This document shows positions 21,138 to 29,327 of a DNA stretch of 64,000 nt, one piece after another; position 1 is the first letter of the stretch, and every line of letters begins with the position of its first letter. Both the position numbers and the translations under genes were made by a program. The notes below the pieces were generated by a model. That model was given only the letters and a program-made list of their open reading frames with translations, was not told the DNA's origin and ran no database searches. Source of the stretch: Bacteroidota bacterium (GTDB lineage: Bacteria; Bacteroidota; Bacteroidia; Bacteroidales; Lentimicrobiaceae); the NCBI GenBank assembly GCA_023417935.1, contig JAEZDY010000010.1:62001-126000 (forward strand), written 5' to 3'.

Positions 21138-21821
21138 TCAAGCAGGTATAGACTTTTCAGCACCCCTATCCCCTTGTTTTAAAGCATCAATCCACATTTC
21201 ATAATACTTTATAGATTCTACTGCTTCTTCACCGTTTAAAACAGCTTTAAGTTCTAAGATTAAAGAATACTTGTCTTCTATCATTCCAACAAGATTAAGG
21301 TTTCTTGTGTATGTGTATGGATTATTAATCTGATTTTCAAAAAAGTCTTGAACTTTACTTTCAGCTTCAAGATTAATTTCAATTAATTCAGATGCAAAAG
21401 CATTTATAACAAAGAATGGTGGTATTTTGGATAAATCCGAAATTGTAATGATAGCATTATAACTTCTAATGATTAAATATGAATAAAGAAGAACATCTCT
21501 TGTGAGATATGAACTATTCTGTTTAATAAAATTACTTAGGTAATCATAGTTAGTGCCTAGTTCTTTATTACTATTTACGTTATTATCTCTAATACCTGCA
21601 TAATTAGTAATGTGTTCAATCAGCTCTTGATGAGCTTTCATTCTTCTTTCAAGTAACACCTTTGTAATTTCACTATCTCTTTGCTGTTTATTAATCTTTC
21701 TAGTTGATAGATAATTGAACAGTGCTGAAAGTCCAGCAGTCAATAATGCAGTTACTATAATGACCAGCCATGTGGATATTCCTTCATTCTGATTATCAAC
21801 AATAACCTTAATTGTTTCCAT
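21138..21821 (-). CDS. Membrane-anchored helical protein of unknown function (TAG-free cassette)
   Basis: 227 residues, no internal TAG, stop TGA. One membrane segment at about 18-40 (TWLVIIVTALLTAGLSALF), N-terminus probably outside, then a basic stretch (STRKINKQQR) and a long helical cytoplasmic domain. LLERRMKAHQELIEHI resembles LNERFKTHVELMDLL in the gene at 22473, so the two may be distant paralogues with the same topology. A GTATTTA motif ends one base before the ATG, so any transcript starting there would be nearly leaderless. No match recognised; a lysogen-expressed exclusion factor is one inference. Confidence 0.8.
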   Translation of the reverse strand: METIKVIVDNQNEGISTWLVIIVTALLTAGLSALFNYLSTRKINKQQRDSEITKVLLERRMKAHQELIEHITNYAGIRDNNVNSNKELGTNYDYLSNFIKQNSSYLTRDVLLYSYLIIRSYNAIITISDLSKIPPFFVINAFASELIEINLEAESKVQDFFENQINNPYTYTRNLNLVGMIEDKYSLILELKAVLNGEEAVESIKYYEMWIDALKQGDRGAEKSIPA

Positions 21822-21822
21822 A

Positions 21823-21829
21823 TAAATAC
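21823..21829 (-). promoter_or_regulatory. GTATTTA motif abutting a start codon
   Basis: GTATTTATATG: the motif ends one base before the ATG of the 227-residue gene, unlike the 14-20 base gap elsewhere. Confidence 0.4.
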
Positions 21830-21845
21830 ATTAAGAATTAAAATA

Positions 21846-22379
21846 CTACAATCTATTTCTTGTAGGTCTTGGTGGAGGATGTCTTAAGTGACTATCAACC
21901 ACATTGTCCAATACTCCAAGTCTTTCACTGGTATCTACAATCTTTCTTTCGTGGTGATTAAGTCTTCTTTCAAGTTCTTGAAGTCTAAGGTCATTACTCC
22001 CCAAACTACTTTGAACGGTTCCATTAATATTCTTTTGTAGCTTTTCGAACCTTTCTTCTATTTCTGCTACAAAAGAATTCGTGAACTGCTTGTTATTTTC
22101 CTCTTGTAGTTTTAAGAATTTGTCTTTTAGCTGATTGTATTTCTGCAGATTAAAATAATAATTAAACCCAAGTACTAAAGCACAAGCAAATGTAAAAATA
22201 CCTAAAGCAATATTTATTGTACTTATAACATTGCCATTATATTCCTTCTGATTCTCATAAAGCAGTTTATAATCCGGTTGACCAACTACTGAAGTTGGTT
22301 CCTTTATTGCTATATCTGTATTATCAGCAATTACAATACCTGCTAATAAGAGTATCAGAACTAAGATTGTAGTTTTCAT
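21846..22379 (-). CDS. Signal-peptide membrane protein with coiled coil, unknown function
   Basis: 177 residues, no internal TAG. N-terminal MKTTILVLILLLAGIVIAD is a signal-like segment almost the same as that of the gene at 22473. A second membrane helix at about 55-77 (INIALGIFTFACALVLGF) is followed by a coiled coil (FLKLQEENNKQF, LRLQELERRLNHHERK) and a PPPRPTR tail. Its first stop is TAG (21846-21848); a TAA follows four codons later, so both codes give nearly the same protein. No family recognised. Envelope role inferred. Confidence 0.8.
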   Translation of the reverse strand: MKTTILVLILLLAGIVIADNTDIAIKEPTSVVGQPDYKLLYENQKEYNGNVISTINIALGIFTFACALVLGFNYYFNLQKYNQLKDKFLKLQEENNKQFTNSFVAEIEERFEKLQKNINGTVQSSLGSNDLRLQELERRLNHHERKIVDTSERLGVLDNVVDSHLRHPPPRPTRNRL

Positions 22380-22472
22380 TGATTGTTTATCACATTTAAT
22401 TAATACATTTTTGCATATATATGAATTACAGGAATTTCAATACCCCTTATCCCTTCTTTCATCAAAACGTCA

Positions 22473-23243
22473 CTATTCTAATTCATGATTAGTATCAAAT
22501 CTTTCAATTTTACCAACAGTTTCCTTGATGATTGTCAAATTATTTAATTTTTCATTAATTACATTTTTCTTAGAAGTTGATAGGTTAGGGAAAACATATT
22601 GCTTTCTTATTTCAGTTTCAAAGAAATAAGCTAAAGAATTACCAACTTCAACAAAAATGGATTCAACATCATTATGAAACTTCATCCCGATTTTTCTTAC
22701 CTCAATATCTGTTTTGGCATAATCTAATACACTTCCTATAATACCGGTTAATAAGTGCATTTGTTCTTTAACACGAAGCGTTAAAGTGACTGCATGTTTA
22801 GCTCTAAATTCGATTAAATTTTCATTAGCAGTCTTTAGGTGTTCAATACTTTGAAATAAACTATATATTCGATATTTTCCAGTTCTACTAATTCTCGTAA
22901 CCATGATGTTTTTAAGCAAGTCCATTAATTCAACATGTGTCTTGAATCGTTCATTCAACATTAATTTATCGGCTTCAGATGGTATTATTTTCTTATGTTG
23001 GTATACTACAGTGTATATACTAAGAGCTGCAATTAAAAAAGGGAAAAATGAAGTCCAAAAATTACTATTCCAAAAATCAATAGTATGGGCATTTTCAAGA
23101 TAAACCTTCTGATAAATGGTATCATGAACAGGAACAGGAACAGGAACATTATATAAAGATGGTACATTAGATGTTTCTTGAAGCGTATCAGCAATAACAA
23201 TACCTGCTACTAAGAGTAAAAAAACTAAGAATGTGGTTTTCAT
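22473..23243 (-). CDS. Signal-peptide membrane protein, unknown function, TAG-TGA double stop
   Basis: 256 residues, no internal TAG. Signal-like MKTTFLVFLLLVAGIVIAD, a Pro-Val periplasmic stretch (YNVPVPVPVHDT), membrane helix about 58-80 (FWTSFFPFLIAALSIYTVVY), then a helical domain with LNERFKTHVELMDLLKNI that resembles the 227-residue neighbour. The stop is TAG (22473-22475) followed directly by TGA (22470-22472), so either code ends it within one residue. No known family recognised. Confidence 0.8.
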   Translation of the reverse strand: MKTTFLVFLLLVAGIVIADTLQETSNVPSLYNVPVPVPVHDTIYQKVYLENAHTIDFWNSNFWTSFFPFLIAALSIYTVVYQHKKIIPSEADKLMLNERFKTHVELMDLLKNIMVTRISRTGKYRIYSLFQSIEHLKTANENLIEFRAKHAVTLTLRVKEQMHLLTGIIGSVLDYAKTDIEVRKIGMKFHNDVESIFVEVGNSLAYFFETEIRKQYVFPNLSTSKKNVINEKLNNLTIIKETVGKIERFDTNHELE

Positions 23244-23274
23244 TTCGTATCCTAAATCTTTATATGAATTAATA

Positions 23275-23847
23275 CTACCAGTTGTCTTCAGTTACTATTC
23301 TATAGTAACATCTACATACACTATGAGAATCACCACCAACTTTATGTTGACAATTCTTGTGTGGTATTGGCAATTTTTTAAGTGCCTCTGACAGTGTAAG
23401 AAGTACATTGTCTTGTTCTTTACAAACACTACAAGCGTCATCACAAGTAGAAATTCTTGCTTTCAATGGAATTGAAGCTGTCATAGCATCCTTAAGACTG
23501 TATATATTGCTCAATTGGATAAACTTGAAACTGTCCATATTTTGCATTTGAAGGAATATTGCCATATCAAAATATATTTGCTGTAATTTGACCCAGTCCT
23601 TAACTTCAGCATAATCAAGTGTTAACTGATTAAAGAGTGACCATATTAGGTCATTATATTTTCCGTTTGGGTATTTTCTGAAATATGCACCGTTGATTTC
23701 ATCAAGTTGCTTTTTTGAGAAATGATGTTCAAAACTGTAATAGAAGTCTTTTGCACTTCCTTCCTTAACAAAAGATTGCTTACCGTAAATTTCACCTACT
23801 GGAATCTTTTCTTCAGTCTTAAACAGACCTGTTAGAAACTTGAACAT
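23275..23847 (-). CDS. Cytoplasmic protein with C-terminal Cys/His cluster, unknown function
   Basis: 190 residues, no internal TAG and no signal. N-terminal MFKFLTGLFKTEEKIPVG, a helical middle (FNQLTLDYAEVKDWVKLQQI), and a C-terminal cluster CDDACSVCKEQ followed by PHKNCQHK and SVCRCYY: about six Cys and two or three His that could bind zinc. The stop is TAG (23275-23277), with TAA two codons later. It has its own possible promoter (TAAATTTG on the minus strand at 23927-23934). Role unknown. Confidence 0.75.
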   Translation of the reverse strand: MFKFLTGLFKTEEKIPVGEIYGKQSFVKEGSAKDFYYSFEHHFSKKQLDEINGAYFRKYPNGKYNDLIWSLFNQLTLDYAEVKDWVKLQQIYFDMAIFLQMQNMDSFKFIQLSNIYSLKDAMTASIPLKARISTCDDACSVCKEQDNVLLTLSEALKKLPIPHKNCQHKVGGDSHSVCRCYYRIVTEDNW

Positions 23848-23956
23848 AATGAAAAATTTATGAGAAAACTAATGCGTGGAATTAATATTGAATTCGTGAC
23901 CACATAATGGTTAGGTTTTATACCATCAAATTTATGAATATATTATTACAATCAAA

Positions 23957-23987
23957 AAAAAAGGGAACCTTTTGAGTTCCCTTTTTT
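23957..23987 (-). terminator. Strong bidirectional-looking terminator
   Basis: Perfect 12-bp stem AAAAAAGGGAAC / GTTCCCTTTTTT with a 7-base loop, flanked by A and T runs. It ends the transcript of the 126-residue gene and separates it from the Cys/His gene. Confidence 0.88.
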
Positions 23988-23998
23988 ATTGTAATCCA

Positions 23999-24379
23999 TT
24001 AATCAGCAATTTTGAAAAGCTTATCTCTTGTCTTTTCACCAATACTTATATCAGAAAGTTCAACAATGTTATTACCCTTTCCAATATTTCTTTTAAAAGA
24101 TGTGTAAGTGGTGTCTACACCCCAAAGTATCTTGACATACATATATTGTGGTTTAAATTTCTCTTTAACACCTCTTTTTCTAAGCTTATTCTTAACCACT
24201 ATGTCAAATTCTCCTTTGTCAAAAGAATCATTTTCAATGAACCGGGTATTGAAGGATTTATAATCTTCATTTACTATAACTAGCATATATCCGGTCTTAC
24301 TCTTATGACTTAAGTAACTCTGAAAGATGTTTATCCATTTTGAATTAAGCCAAGCTTCTTTATTTGCAATTTCATTCAT
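23999..24379 (-). CDS. Small basic protein of unknown function (TAG-free cassette)
   Basis: 126 residues, MNEIANKEAWLNSKWINIFQ to EKTRDKLFKIAD, stop TAA, no TAG. Soluble, Lys-rich (VVKNKLRKRGVKEKFKP), with alternating strands (GYMLVIVNEDY, YMYVKILWGVD). First gene of the cassette, preceded by three direct repeats at 24401-24495 that look like regulator or promoter sites, and followed by a strong terminator. No family recognised. Confidence 0.75.
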   Translation of the reverse strand: MNEIANKEAWLNSKWINIFQSYLSHKSKTGYMLVIVNEDYKSFNTRFIENDSFDKGEFDIVVKNKLRKRGVKEKFKPQYMYVKILWGVDTTYTSFKRNIGKGNNIVELSDISIGEKTRDKLFKIAD

Positions 24380-24400
24380 TGCTTAAGTTTTTATTGTTTC

Positions 24401-24495
24401 AAATAAAGTCAAGCATCCATATCCCTATGGAAACTTGCGTCTATTTTAAAATCAAGGTAAGAATAAAAATAAGGTCAAGTGTGAAATAAAGTCAG
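24401..24495. repeat. Three copies of AAATAARGTCAR upstream of the unknown cassette
   Basis: Plus-strand copies at 24401-24412, 24467-24478 and 24484-24495, i.e. YTGACYTTATTT on the coding strand. They lie in the 214-base gap between the nuclease-linked genes and the 126-residue gene. Possible operator or repeated -35 elements. No gene or tRNA was found in this gap. Confidence 0.55.
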
Positions 24496-24593
24496 TGGAT
24501 ATAATCCGGGCGGGTAATCTTTGGCTTTAGTAAATCATATTGGTTACAATTGGAACTTCTATATAACAAGTATCTATAGTCAATGGTTGTGCA

Positions 24594-25238
24594 TCACTTT
24601 AACCACTCAGTTTTAATTCCTAACCTTGAAGCAATAGAACGGAATTTATAAATATTCATATCCATCTTATCACAAGCAAACTCCCGGAATCCTGAAGGTT
24701 CAAAATCATTTTCAATCAGATAAGACTTGAACAGAAGTAGGAACTATACATTAGTTGTGTTCAACACCCTTTGCTAATTTATCCTGAAGTCAAGTTCTTT
24801 AATTACCCTCTATCTAATATCCTGCTTATTCTCATTATCTATCTAATCCTGTTCAGGGTCAAATGTTTCTTCTTCAATCTTAACAGGATATTGACCAACA
24901 TACTGACTTTCATAATCCTGTTCAATCGGTTTATTCTTCTTACCTGAGAAATAAGTGCTAATGATGAAATTTGTAGCAGAACGGTAAAGGAACTATAACT
25001 AACCCTGCAGCTTATCTTCTTTTAATCCGGCTAATGATTTTGTGATTAAGTGAATTGTTACATCTTGTTCATTATCCGGTGTAACAATCAAATCATTCTT
25101 GAAGCTCCTAAGTGCTTTCCTTACCATCACTGAAATAGCAGGTAAAAGATGGATAATCTATTGCTGTCTTTCTTCTTCTGACTTCTAATGATAGTATTGT
25201 CTTATCAGTTGGTCTTCTTTTGCTGTCCAGTAGTTCAT
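24594..25238 (-). CDS. Putative DNA-binding protein (SANT/Myb-like start), eight recoded TAGs
   Basis: 214 residues with eight TAGs as Gln, in runs such as ER-Q(CAG)-Q(CAA)-Q(TAG). The N-terminus NYWTAKEDQLIRQYY plus ISVMVRKALRSFK resembles the Trp-Thr-x-x-Asp two-helix motif of SANT/Myb-like domains in phage regulators. The C-terminal FREFACDKMDMNIYKFRSIASRLG looks like a second helix-turn-helix. Translation is coupled to the nuclease gene by ATGA overlap. Could be a late-gene activator. Stop TGA. Domain calls are by eye. Confidence 0.6.
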
Positions 25239-25687
25239 AATATTAAGGCTGCATGATTAATTACCTAAGACATTGGAACTAATATCACATCCTAAGTTCC
25301 GTTGTTAATTGTTATCTGTTTCCATCTATTTATCTGAAGAAGTTGTCTTAGTGTTGCTGTTCTGAATATGTAGAAGGAATCCTATGACTTTATCACAAAC
25401 AATTCTGCTTCTGTAGTTAAGATACCTGATATATTCCCTTTATACATTACCTCAATCTAAAAATTACCGGTTTCACTACTTCTAACATCACACTTAACTT
25501 CCTACTTCAATTCCTTTCCTTGTGCATTCTTAAAGGAAACATCATACTTTCTTAACTGCTAAAGGTCATCTGATTCATTCAACTAAAAATCTGTATAACC
25601 TCTATTTGTCTATTCCATGCGCTAAATAAACTCAACTTCTGCTTCTTTGCCTATTTGTAAATCCTGTTTAAATGTTGTGTCTTTCAT
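25235..25687 (-). CDS. PD-(D/E)XK-like nuclease, nine recoded TAGs
   Basis: 150 residues with nine TAGs read as Gln (densest gene here). KYDVSF, then QGKELK-Q-EVKCDVRSSETGNFQIEV, gives the D...ExK pattern of restriction-endonuclease folds, with Glu and Lys in EVKCD. An N-terminal Glu in EAEVEF could complete the site. Such small nucleases act in recombination, DNA repair or Holliday-junction cleavage in phages. It lies between helicase and the DNA-binding gene, a replication-type context. Activity is inferred from motif only. Stop TGA. Confidence 0.6.
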
Positions 25688-25777
25688 TGTTTCTTATTTT
25701 AGGAACCCTGAAGGGTAATGTATCTAAGATGTTATTTTATCTAACTCTATCAAATATAATCAAAATATTTGACATTA

Positions 25778-27517
25778 TTAAGCTTTCAGTAAAACTTTTT
25801 GTCTAATTATTGTATACCCTGCAATATTTTTACCCTCTATAGTTTTGACTGTTTGTTTAACTTCAAAGTATTGTTGAATATCACTTCCTTTAGCTGTTTT
25901 CTTAATACCTAAGTCACCATACACTTTTGAAAATATATCCTTCAATCTACTTGCTGCAATAAAGGTTCCTGAAGAAAGATTGTAGGTCATGAGTTGTTTT
26001 AGAATCTTATTGGTAACTGTTCTGTCACTCTTAGCTATTAGCAACCTTTTAATGTTGGTCTGTATATATCCTTGTTTCTCAATTCCATCAAATCCAAGAA
26101 CTTCAATAGCTTCTTTTAGGAAAGGATACTTCTTGTAACTCCAGGTCTTATAAGATTCCTGTTCATCAGATTTAAACACACTGCTATCAATCTCTTTAAG
26201 CTTTAATACCACATCTTTAAAGTTGGTTTCATCTTCTTCTTTAAGCACTTCTTCAAGTCTATTACTAATCAGATTCTGCACTTTAATATTGTATTTCTCA
26301 TATTCGTTATTCAAGGTATATCTTAACCGGTAAAGCTGTTTAGTCACCTTGAAATTATACAGGTCAATCTTTACCAAATTAGCATCAAAGAAATAACTAT
26401 CATTATCAATATTCACGTAACTATCATTTAGTTTGTCAATATCTAAAGCATTCTTAATTCTTGAACTAGTCAGGTTTATTTCACTAACAAGCTCTTTAGC
26501 TTCAGTGATGTTACTCATGCATGTTTCCTTGTATTCATCATAACTAACATTCACATCATACTTAGTAGTATGGTATATATGATGTATCAATCCTGCATAC
26601 TTTGAATTCCTAATCCTACCGGCAATCTGTTGAAATGAAGTTGCAATATCAATTAGGGTATGAGCTTTCTTATTGTCACTAACTATGTAAATCTTACCAT
26701 CAGAATCATATATGTCACAACCTTCAAAAACCGTTGAAGTCAACAGGTTTATCTTTTTTGGTTTATCAGTGGTTAACCCTCTTTTTATAGGAATATTAGC
26801 TTTATTGTAGTTGCTATAAATTACCCTTGTGTTATCTTGTGTAAGGTTACATGTCTTAATTAGTGATTGAATAAACTCAATTGAATTAACAAAGATGTAA
26901 GCATTACCTTCTATTTCACCAGTAAGGAATCTGTTGATTAATGCAACCACTGTTGAAGTAACATCACTGTTACACTTAACTGAATTCACCTTTACTTCAG
27001 CAACATCTTTCCAATCTGCAACCACTATTGGAATATCCTTTAATTCTTCTAACACAAAGTCTTCTTCAAGTATGGTTGCTGTCATAAAGGTATAATTGGC
27101 AAACTTTTTATAATGCTCCAACACACCCCTTATTGCTCCCTTCCTAAAGGAATACTGAGTAAATAGCAGGTGTAATTCATCAACAAGAATATTGTAATCT
27201 GAAGGGTTAATCTTACCCATCAACTTATTCAGTGAGTCATAGGTAACAATTATCTTCTTAACAGGAATTGTTGAATCTGATAGGTAATTCTTAATCTGTT
27301 TATCTGTAGTAGTTCCGGATACTCCTAGAACGTTTGTATGCTGCTTAGTCTTATTCTCAACTAAACTGACAAAGGGAACAGCTATTACATAATTTGTGTT
27401 GTTTGTCAGTGCAATGGTGGTTCCACCACAACCAACTTTACCTTTATCAAATAAGCAGTTTAAAGGTAACTGGTCAATCTGGTCACTTAAAAAAGTGCAA
27501 CCTGCATTAATTGTCAT
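25778..27517 (-). CDS. SF2 DEAD/DEAH-like helicase, TAG-free
   Basis: 579 residues, uninterrupted, stop TAA. Walker A variant GKVGCGGTT (residues 26-34), DELH box at 113-116, TAT motif at 146-148, and motif VI QQIAGRIR at 296-303 show an SF2 ATPase. The C-terminal 270 residues are Lys/Asn-rich and unassigned. All its Gln codons are CAA/CAG although both neighbouring blocks use TAG, so it is fully readable in a standard-code host. Likely used for phage DNA replication. Confidence 0.85.
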   Translation of the reverse strand: MTINAGCTFLSDQIDQLPLNCLFDKGKVGCGGTTIALTNNTNYVIAVPFVSLVENKTKQHTNVLGVSGTTTDKQIKNYLSDSTIPVKKIIVTYDSLNKLMGKINPSDYNILVDELHLLFTQYSFRKGAIRGVLEHYKKFANYTFMTATILEEDFVLEELKDIPIVVADWKDVAEVKVNSVKCNSDVTSTVVALINRFLTGEIEGNAYIFVNSIEFIQSLIKTCNLTQDNTRVIYSNYNKANIPIKRGLTTDKPKKINLLTSTVFEGCDIYDSDGKIYIVSDNKKAHTLIDIATSFQQIAGRIRNSKYAGLIHHIYHTTKYDVNVSYDEYKETCMSNITEAKELVSEINLTSSRIKNALDIDKLNDSYVNIDNDSYFFDANLVKIDLYNFKVTKQLYRLRYTLNNEYEKYNIKVQNLISNRLEEVLKEEDETNFKDVVLKLKEIDSSVFKSDEQESYKTWSYKKYPFLKEAIEVLGFDGIEKQGYIQTNIKRLLIAKSDRTVTNKILKQLMTYNLSSGTFIAASRLKDIFSKVYGDLGIKKTAKGSDIQQYFEVKQTVKTIEGKNIAGYTIIRQKVLLKA

Positions 27518-27632
27518 TCGTGTCTATTTCATTATTTTTAAGGGTTTTAGTGAGTATCTATAATTTTTGATTGTCCTATATTTTTTTATCTCTTAGCACC
27601 CTGAATTAAAAAATATAGGGAACAGGTTGTAG

Positions 27633-27652
27633 AAAAAGGGTCATTAACCCTT
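27633..27652 (-). terminator. Terminator-like hairpin upstream of helicase gene
   Basis: Stem AAGGGT / ACCCTT, loop of 5, followed by TTTC on the minus strand, 43 bases after the 59-residue gene. It would separate the small genes from the helicase. Confidence 0.6.
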
Positions 27653-27694
27653 AGTCTATTTGTCAATCTCTCAAATCTAATGTATTGTAATTAT

Positions 27695-27874
27695 TTAAAC
27701 CTTGTGTAGTGTGGATTCAATCATGACCCTTTGTTCTTCTATCAGTTCCCGGTAATGATTTATCTACTGGTCTAATTCATCTATTTTGGTAGTAATTTCT
27801 TCAGCTCTTAACCTGTACTCCTTTTGAAATTCCAGTAAAAGCTTCTATATTCTTGCTGTAGGTGTGTTTTCCAT
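27695..27874 (-). CDS. Small coiled-coil protein (two recoded TAGs)
   Basis: 59 residues: MENTPTARI-Q-KLLLEFQKEY, then AEEITTKIDELD-Q-QINHYRE and HKV, stop TAA. TAGs at 27845-27847 and 27764-27766 fall in heptad positions where Gln is natural. A fully helical, charged peptide with no known family. Each standard-code piece is under 30 residues, so normal gene callers would miss it. Confidence 0.65.
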
Positions 27875-27951
27875 TTCTTGAACCTTTCTATCAAATATAA
27901 TAAAACTTTTTGATATGTAGGGTCAAAACAGGTGATTTTTTGAAAAATTTT

Positions 27952-28083
27952 CTAAATTAAATTGAAGTGGTGAAGTACGACCTGAGCAGCCAAAATAATA
28001 AATCCGGCAAGTAGTGTTAGAAAGAAGGTATTCCACCTTTCTTTCCTTACTTCTAATCTCCTTATGTATTCTTTCTTACTCAA
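27952..28083 (-). CDS. Small single-TM protein, TTG start, TAG stop (uncertain)
   Basis: 43 residues from TTG 28083: MSKKEYIRRLEVRKERW, then a membrane helix (NTFFLTLLAGFIILAAQVVL) and HHFNLI. AAAAAAGGTG lies just upstream and GTATTTA 19 bases upstream. It ends in TAG; read as Gln the frame would run on into the next gene out of phase, so a true TAG stop is more plausible and the gene would be translated in the standard-code state. No ATG is available. Confidence 0.45.
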   Translation of the reverse strand: MSKKEYIRRLEVRKERWNTFFLTLLAGFIILAAQVVLHHFNLI

Positions 28084-28701
28084 TGGTCTTCACCTTTTTT
28101 AGTAAATACTATTTACTTTAAAATTATGATATGGTGAAAACCCCTTACAAATGTCCGACCTTTAAAAATACGTGTCAAGCAATTTGGCAAAAAGTTTTCT
28201 ATCATAATCAAAAAGTTATCTACAATGATTTATAGTCTTGAACTGAATAAAAGTTTTCATCACTTTAAAAATATATTATACGGCAAATCAATTTAATGGT
28301 TACAATTTCTCTTAATTATGCTGCAAAGTTACTCATATACAGGATGTTAGTCTATAATTTCAGCGTCACTATTCAACATATACTAATTCATATAATGTGA
28401 TACATCTTAACCTTGATTGTCATCTTTACTATGATGTGTTGCTAAATTACTATCAGTGTTTTCTTAAGTAGTGCAAATTGTACACAAATGAGTGCAGAAT
28501 TTGCACGTTCTTGTGTAAATTGTCCAATTTAGGGTTACAATATCTCTCTATTATCTTCATTTGTCAAGTTTTTGTACCGTAGTGTCAGTAATAATATCCG
28601 TAGTGTTAGTGCCTTATACGTATCCTTTTAAAATTTTATTGCAAAATGCTCTGCAATAATAAGGCAAGTTTAGATGTCATACAATGACATATAAATTCTT
28701 T
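28084..28701. other. 618-base non-coding region with inverted repeats
   Basis: No convincing gene on either strand under either code and no tRNA fold. Contains inverted repeats: GTGCAAATT (28471-28479) with AATTTGCAC (28498-28506) and an overlapping TGTACACAA / TTGTGTAAA pair; ATGTCAT-ACA-ATGACAT at 28674-28690; and a repeated TAGTGTYAGT element near 28580-28610. Very AT rich. Candidate regulatory region or replication origin between the lysis block and replication genes. Confidence 0.5.
28103..28109 (-). promoter_or_regulatory. GTATTTA upstream motif
   Basis: GTATTTA 19 bases before the TTG start of the 43-residue membrane protein. Confidence 0.45.
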
Positions 28702-28947
28702 TTAAGACTACATTCTTTCTTCACCCTTCACTTTACCCCAAATAAATGAAAGTGATAAACCGGCTAATGAACCAATGAACTAGGAAAGTCCTAACCAGTC
28801 AATAAGTAATCCATTTACTAGGGAATAAACCACATAAAAGCACCCTGTTAATATTGCAATCTACACTATCAATGTTCCTATTACCATCACAAAGGATTTA
28901 GAAGAAACACCTGTATTATTAGTTATAAGCTGTTTAAAGAAGTTCAT
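28702..28947 (-). CDS. Holin-like small membrane protein (three recoded TAGs)
   Basis: 81 residues, two membrane helices (MVIGTLIV-Q-IAILTGCFYV and FIGSLAGLSLSFIW), charged C-terminus KVKGEERM-Q-S, stop TAA. Follows the DUF5675 lysin gene with ATGA overlap. A holin lets the lysin reach the wall. All three TAGs are in frame, one being the penultimate codon. Confidence 0.7.
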
Positions 28948-29327
28948 TGTATTGTGATTGTTATGTCTTTTACCGGGGAAAGTATCTTCATTAATGCTTC
29001 AAATGTTGCTTTACTTTCTGTAATCATGCCTTTACTGGTGTTCTTTCCTACAAGAATGCAACCTGAAGTATCTTCCTTTGTGTTCCCTGAATGAATCCGG
29101 ATACCTTCAAAGTTTGGAACATCTAAAAGCAATGGCATCAATTTTTTAAATCTATAAGACATGTTGATGATGACTTTATAGGTTCCTTCAGGTATTGCAG
29201 TTTGATGTTTAATCTTTTCAGGTCTAACCTAGTCTTCAAGTGTATCACACACATATACACCATCTACATACAGTTTACCAATGGTGTAATCATCACCTTT
29301 ATAGATTCTCTTTAACAGTAATTTCAT
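28944..29327 (-). CDS. DUF5675-family putative endolysin (one recoded TAG)
   Basis: 127 residues. TIGKLYVDGVYVCDTLED-Q, then TAIPEGTYKVIINMSYRFKK and EGIRIHSGNTKEDTSGCILV, the conserved IHxGN...GCI motif of DUF5675, a phage-linked family with a His and a Cys that suggest an L,D-peptidase-type site. TAG 29229-29231 is Gln. Coupled at both ends by ATGA overlaps in a lysis block. Enzyme activity is inferred. Confidence 0.78.

Noticed and set aside
24500..24560. Possible suppressor tRNA around a CTA triplet on the minus strand
   Set aside because: The triplet is preceded by A instead of the required T33, and no T-arm or acceptor stem pairs.
27901..27954. Read-through of the 43-residue TM protein past its TAG
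   Set aside because: The extension would overlap the 59-residue coiled-coil gene out of frame and shows no protein-like pattern; kept as a TAG stop with low confidence.
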